Under the pieces are notes generated by a model. The model worked only from the letters and a program-made list of their open reading frames with translations, had not been told where the DNA came from and did not search any database. This document shows positions 6,043 to 6,555 of a stretch of DNA of 6,555 nucleotides, piece after piece. The first letter of the stretch is position 1. Every line of letters starts with the position of its first letter. A program made the position numbers and the translations under genes. The stretch is from NCBI GenBank assembly GCA_016206945.1, contig JACQQP010000023.1, positions 1 through 6,555 on the forward strand. The letters run 5' to 3'. Source of the DNA: Candidatus Omnitrophota bacterium (GTDB lineage: Bacteria; Omnitrophota; Omnitrophia; Omnitrophales; Danuiimicrobiaceae).

Positions 6043-6555
6043 ATGCCGGCGGTTAGTGTGATCATGCCTACTTATAACAGAGTAAGTTACCTACGAGGAG
6101 CCATTGAGAGCGTATTGGCTCAGACCTTCAGGGATTGGGAGCTCGTTGTAGTGGTTGACGGTTCCAAGGATGGGTCTAAAGAGCTGGTTGAATCGTATGC
6201 CCGATCGGATGGCAGAGTTATTTGTATTTGGCAGGGGAACGCCGGTTATTCTGCGGCCAATAATAGGGGATTGCGCGAAGCTAAGGGTCTCTATATCGCG
6301 TTTCTGGATGATGATGATCGCTGGCTCCCTGAGAAGTTGGAACTTCAAGTCAATTTAATGAAATCTTCTCCTGAAGCAGGATTTTGTTATGGACGTTTTA
6401 GAGTTTTTCGCCAAACGGATCATGGATTGCGAGAAGGCAAACTTTTTCCGCAAAAGATGATCACAAAATTTGAGGAACTTTCCGACGCCTTTGTACCGCC
6501 CTCTGCGACGTTAATTCGCAAGTCGCTGATTGACGAAGTGGGCGGTTTTGATCCT
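6043..6555 (+). CDS. Glycosyltransferase family 2, N-terminal part (cut by window end)
   Basis: An open frame of 171 codons with no stop, running off the right edge. It encodes a GT-A-fold family 2 glycosyltransferase. VSVIMPTYNR (4-13) is the first strand, followed by the conserved IESVLAQTF turn (21-29). LVVVVDGSKDGS (34-45) is the nucleotide-binding strand, with Val where the first Asp of the usual DDGS is often found. GNAGYSAANNRGL (65-77) matches the common AG...ARNxG segment, and IAFLDDDDRWLP (85-96) holds the DXD metal site. PPSATLIRKSLIDEVGGFDP (152-171) is the typical acceptor-side segment. Expected full length is about 250-350 residues, so roughly half or more is seen. Codons 12-28 contain the 49-bp repeat that also opens the window. 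Likely role: adding a sugar to the same glycan; donor and linkage unknown. Confidence 0.92.
   Translation, partial: MPAVSVIMPTYNRVSYLRGAIESVLAQTFRDWELVVVVDGSKDGSKELVESYARSDGRVICIWQGNAGYSAANNRGLREAKGLYIAFLDDDDRWLPEKLELQVNLMKSSPEAGFCYGRFRVFRQTDHGLREGKLFPQKMITKFEELSDAFVPPSATLIRKSLIDEVGGFDP
6076..6124 (+). repeat. 49-bp direct repeat, right copy inside the GT2 gene
   Basis: Identical to 1-49 and in the same orientation. This copy sits in frame in an intact GT2 reading frame, so it is probably the parent of the left copy. The bases before it (6043-6075) cannot be compared because the window begins where the left copy begins. Confidence 0.95.

Noticed and set aside
6018..6056. 12-codon ORF (MLMRRGKNDAGG) before and into the GT2 gene
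   Set aside because: Its nearest ribosome-binding site (GGAGG at 5995-5999) is 18 bases away, and the ORF overlaps the real binding site of the GT2 gene without the 4-base junction pattern.
1..6555. tRNA, rRNA, CRISPR array, transposase or integrase
   Set aside because: No cloverleaf, regularly spaced repeats, or recombinase reading frame was seen on either strand; the single long repeat pair has no nearby recombinase gene in the window.

Overview
The window holds part of a bacterial surface-polysaccharide or glycoconjugate locus. Five closely packed plus-strand genes run from about 111 to 5940, and a sixth starts at 6043 and leaves the window open. In order they encode a Sulfotransfer_2-type sulfotransferase, a GT2/GT92-like glycosyltransferase, a second sulfotransferase of a different family, a GT4 glycosyltransferase, an MsbA-like ABC exporter (membrane plus ATPase in one chain) and the N-terminal 171 residues of a GT2 glycosyltransferase. 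Shine-Dalgarno sites and ATG/GTG starts show a bacterium. The mixed base composition (about 43% G+C in counted stretches of most genes, about 62% in the second sulfotransferase) and the lack of markers do not allow a phylum call. A Gram-negative envelope is a reasonable inference from the exporter type, but it is not shown.

Layout: positions 1-49 are an exact copy of 6076-6124, which codes for the NRVSYL...VLAQ segment of the GT2 gene at the right end. The left copy is a broken GT2 fragment whose frame stops at 103-105, just as the first sulfotransferase gene begins. Genes 1-2, 2-3 and 4-5 overlap by four bases (ATGA). Genes 3 and 4 look separated by 28 bp, but the gap holds an 11-codon open frame. 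It starts at a GTG with a good ribosome-binding site and is joined to both neighbours by the same kind of 4-base overlap. A 102-bp gap (5941-6042) precedes the last gene, which has a strong ribosome-binding site; I see no convincing terminator or promoter there.

How the genes may work together (inference): the glycosyltransferases assemble a lipid-linked or otherwise membrane-associated glycan, the two sulfotransferases add sulfate groups from PAPS, and the ABC exporter moves the product or its precursor across the inner membrane. No polymerase, flippase of the Wzx type, initiating sugar-phosphate transferase or PAPS-synthesis gene is in view. The most notable points are the 49-bp long-range direct repeat, the linked mini-ORF, the G+C-rich second sulfotransferase with sharp borders, and a Glu-to-Gln change in the EX7E motif of the GT4 enzyme.
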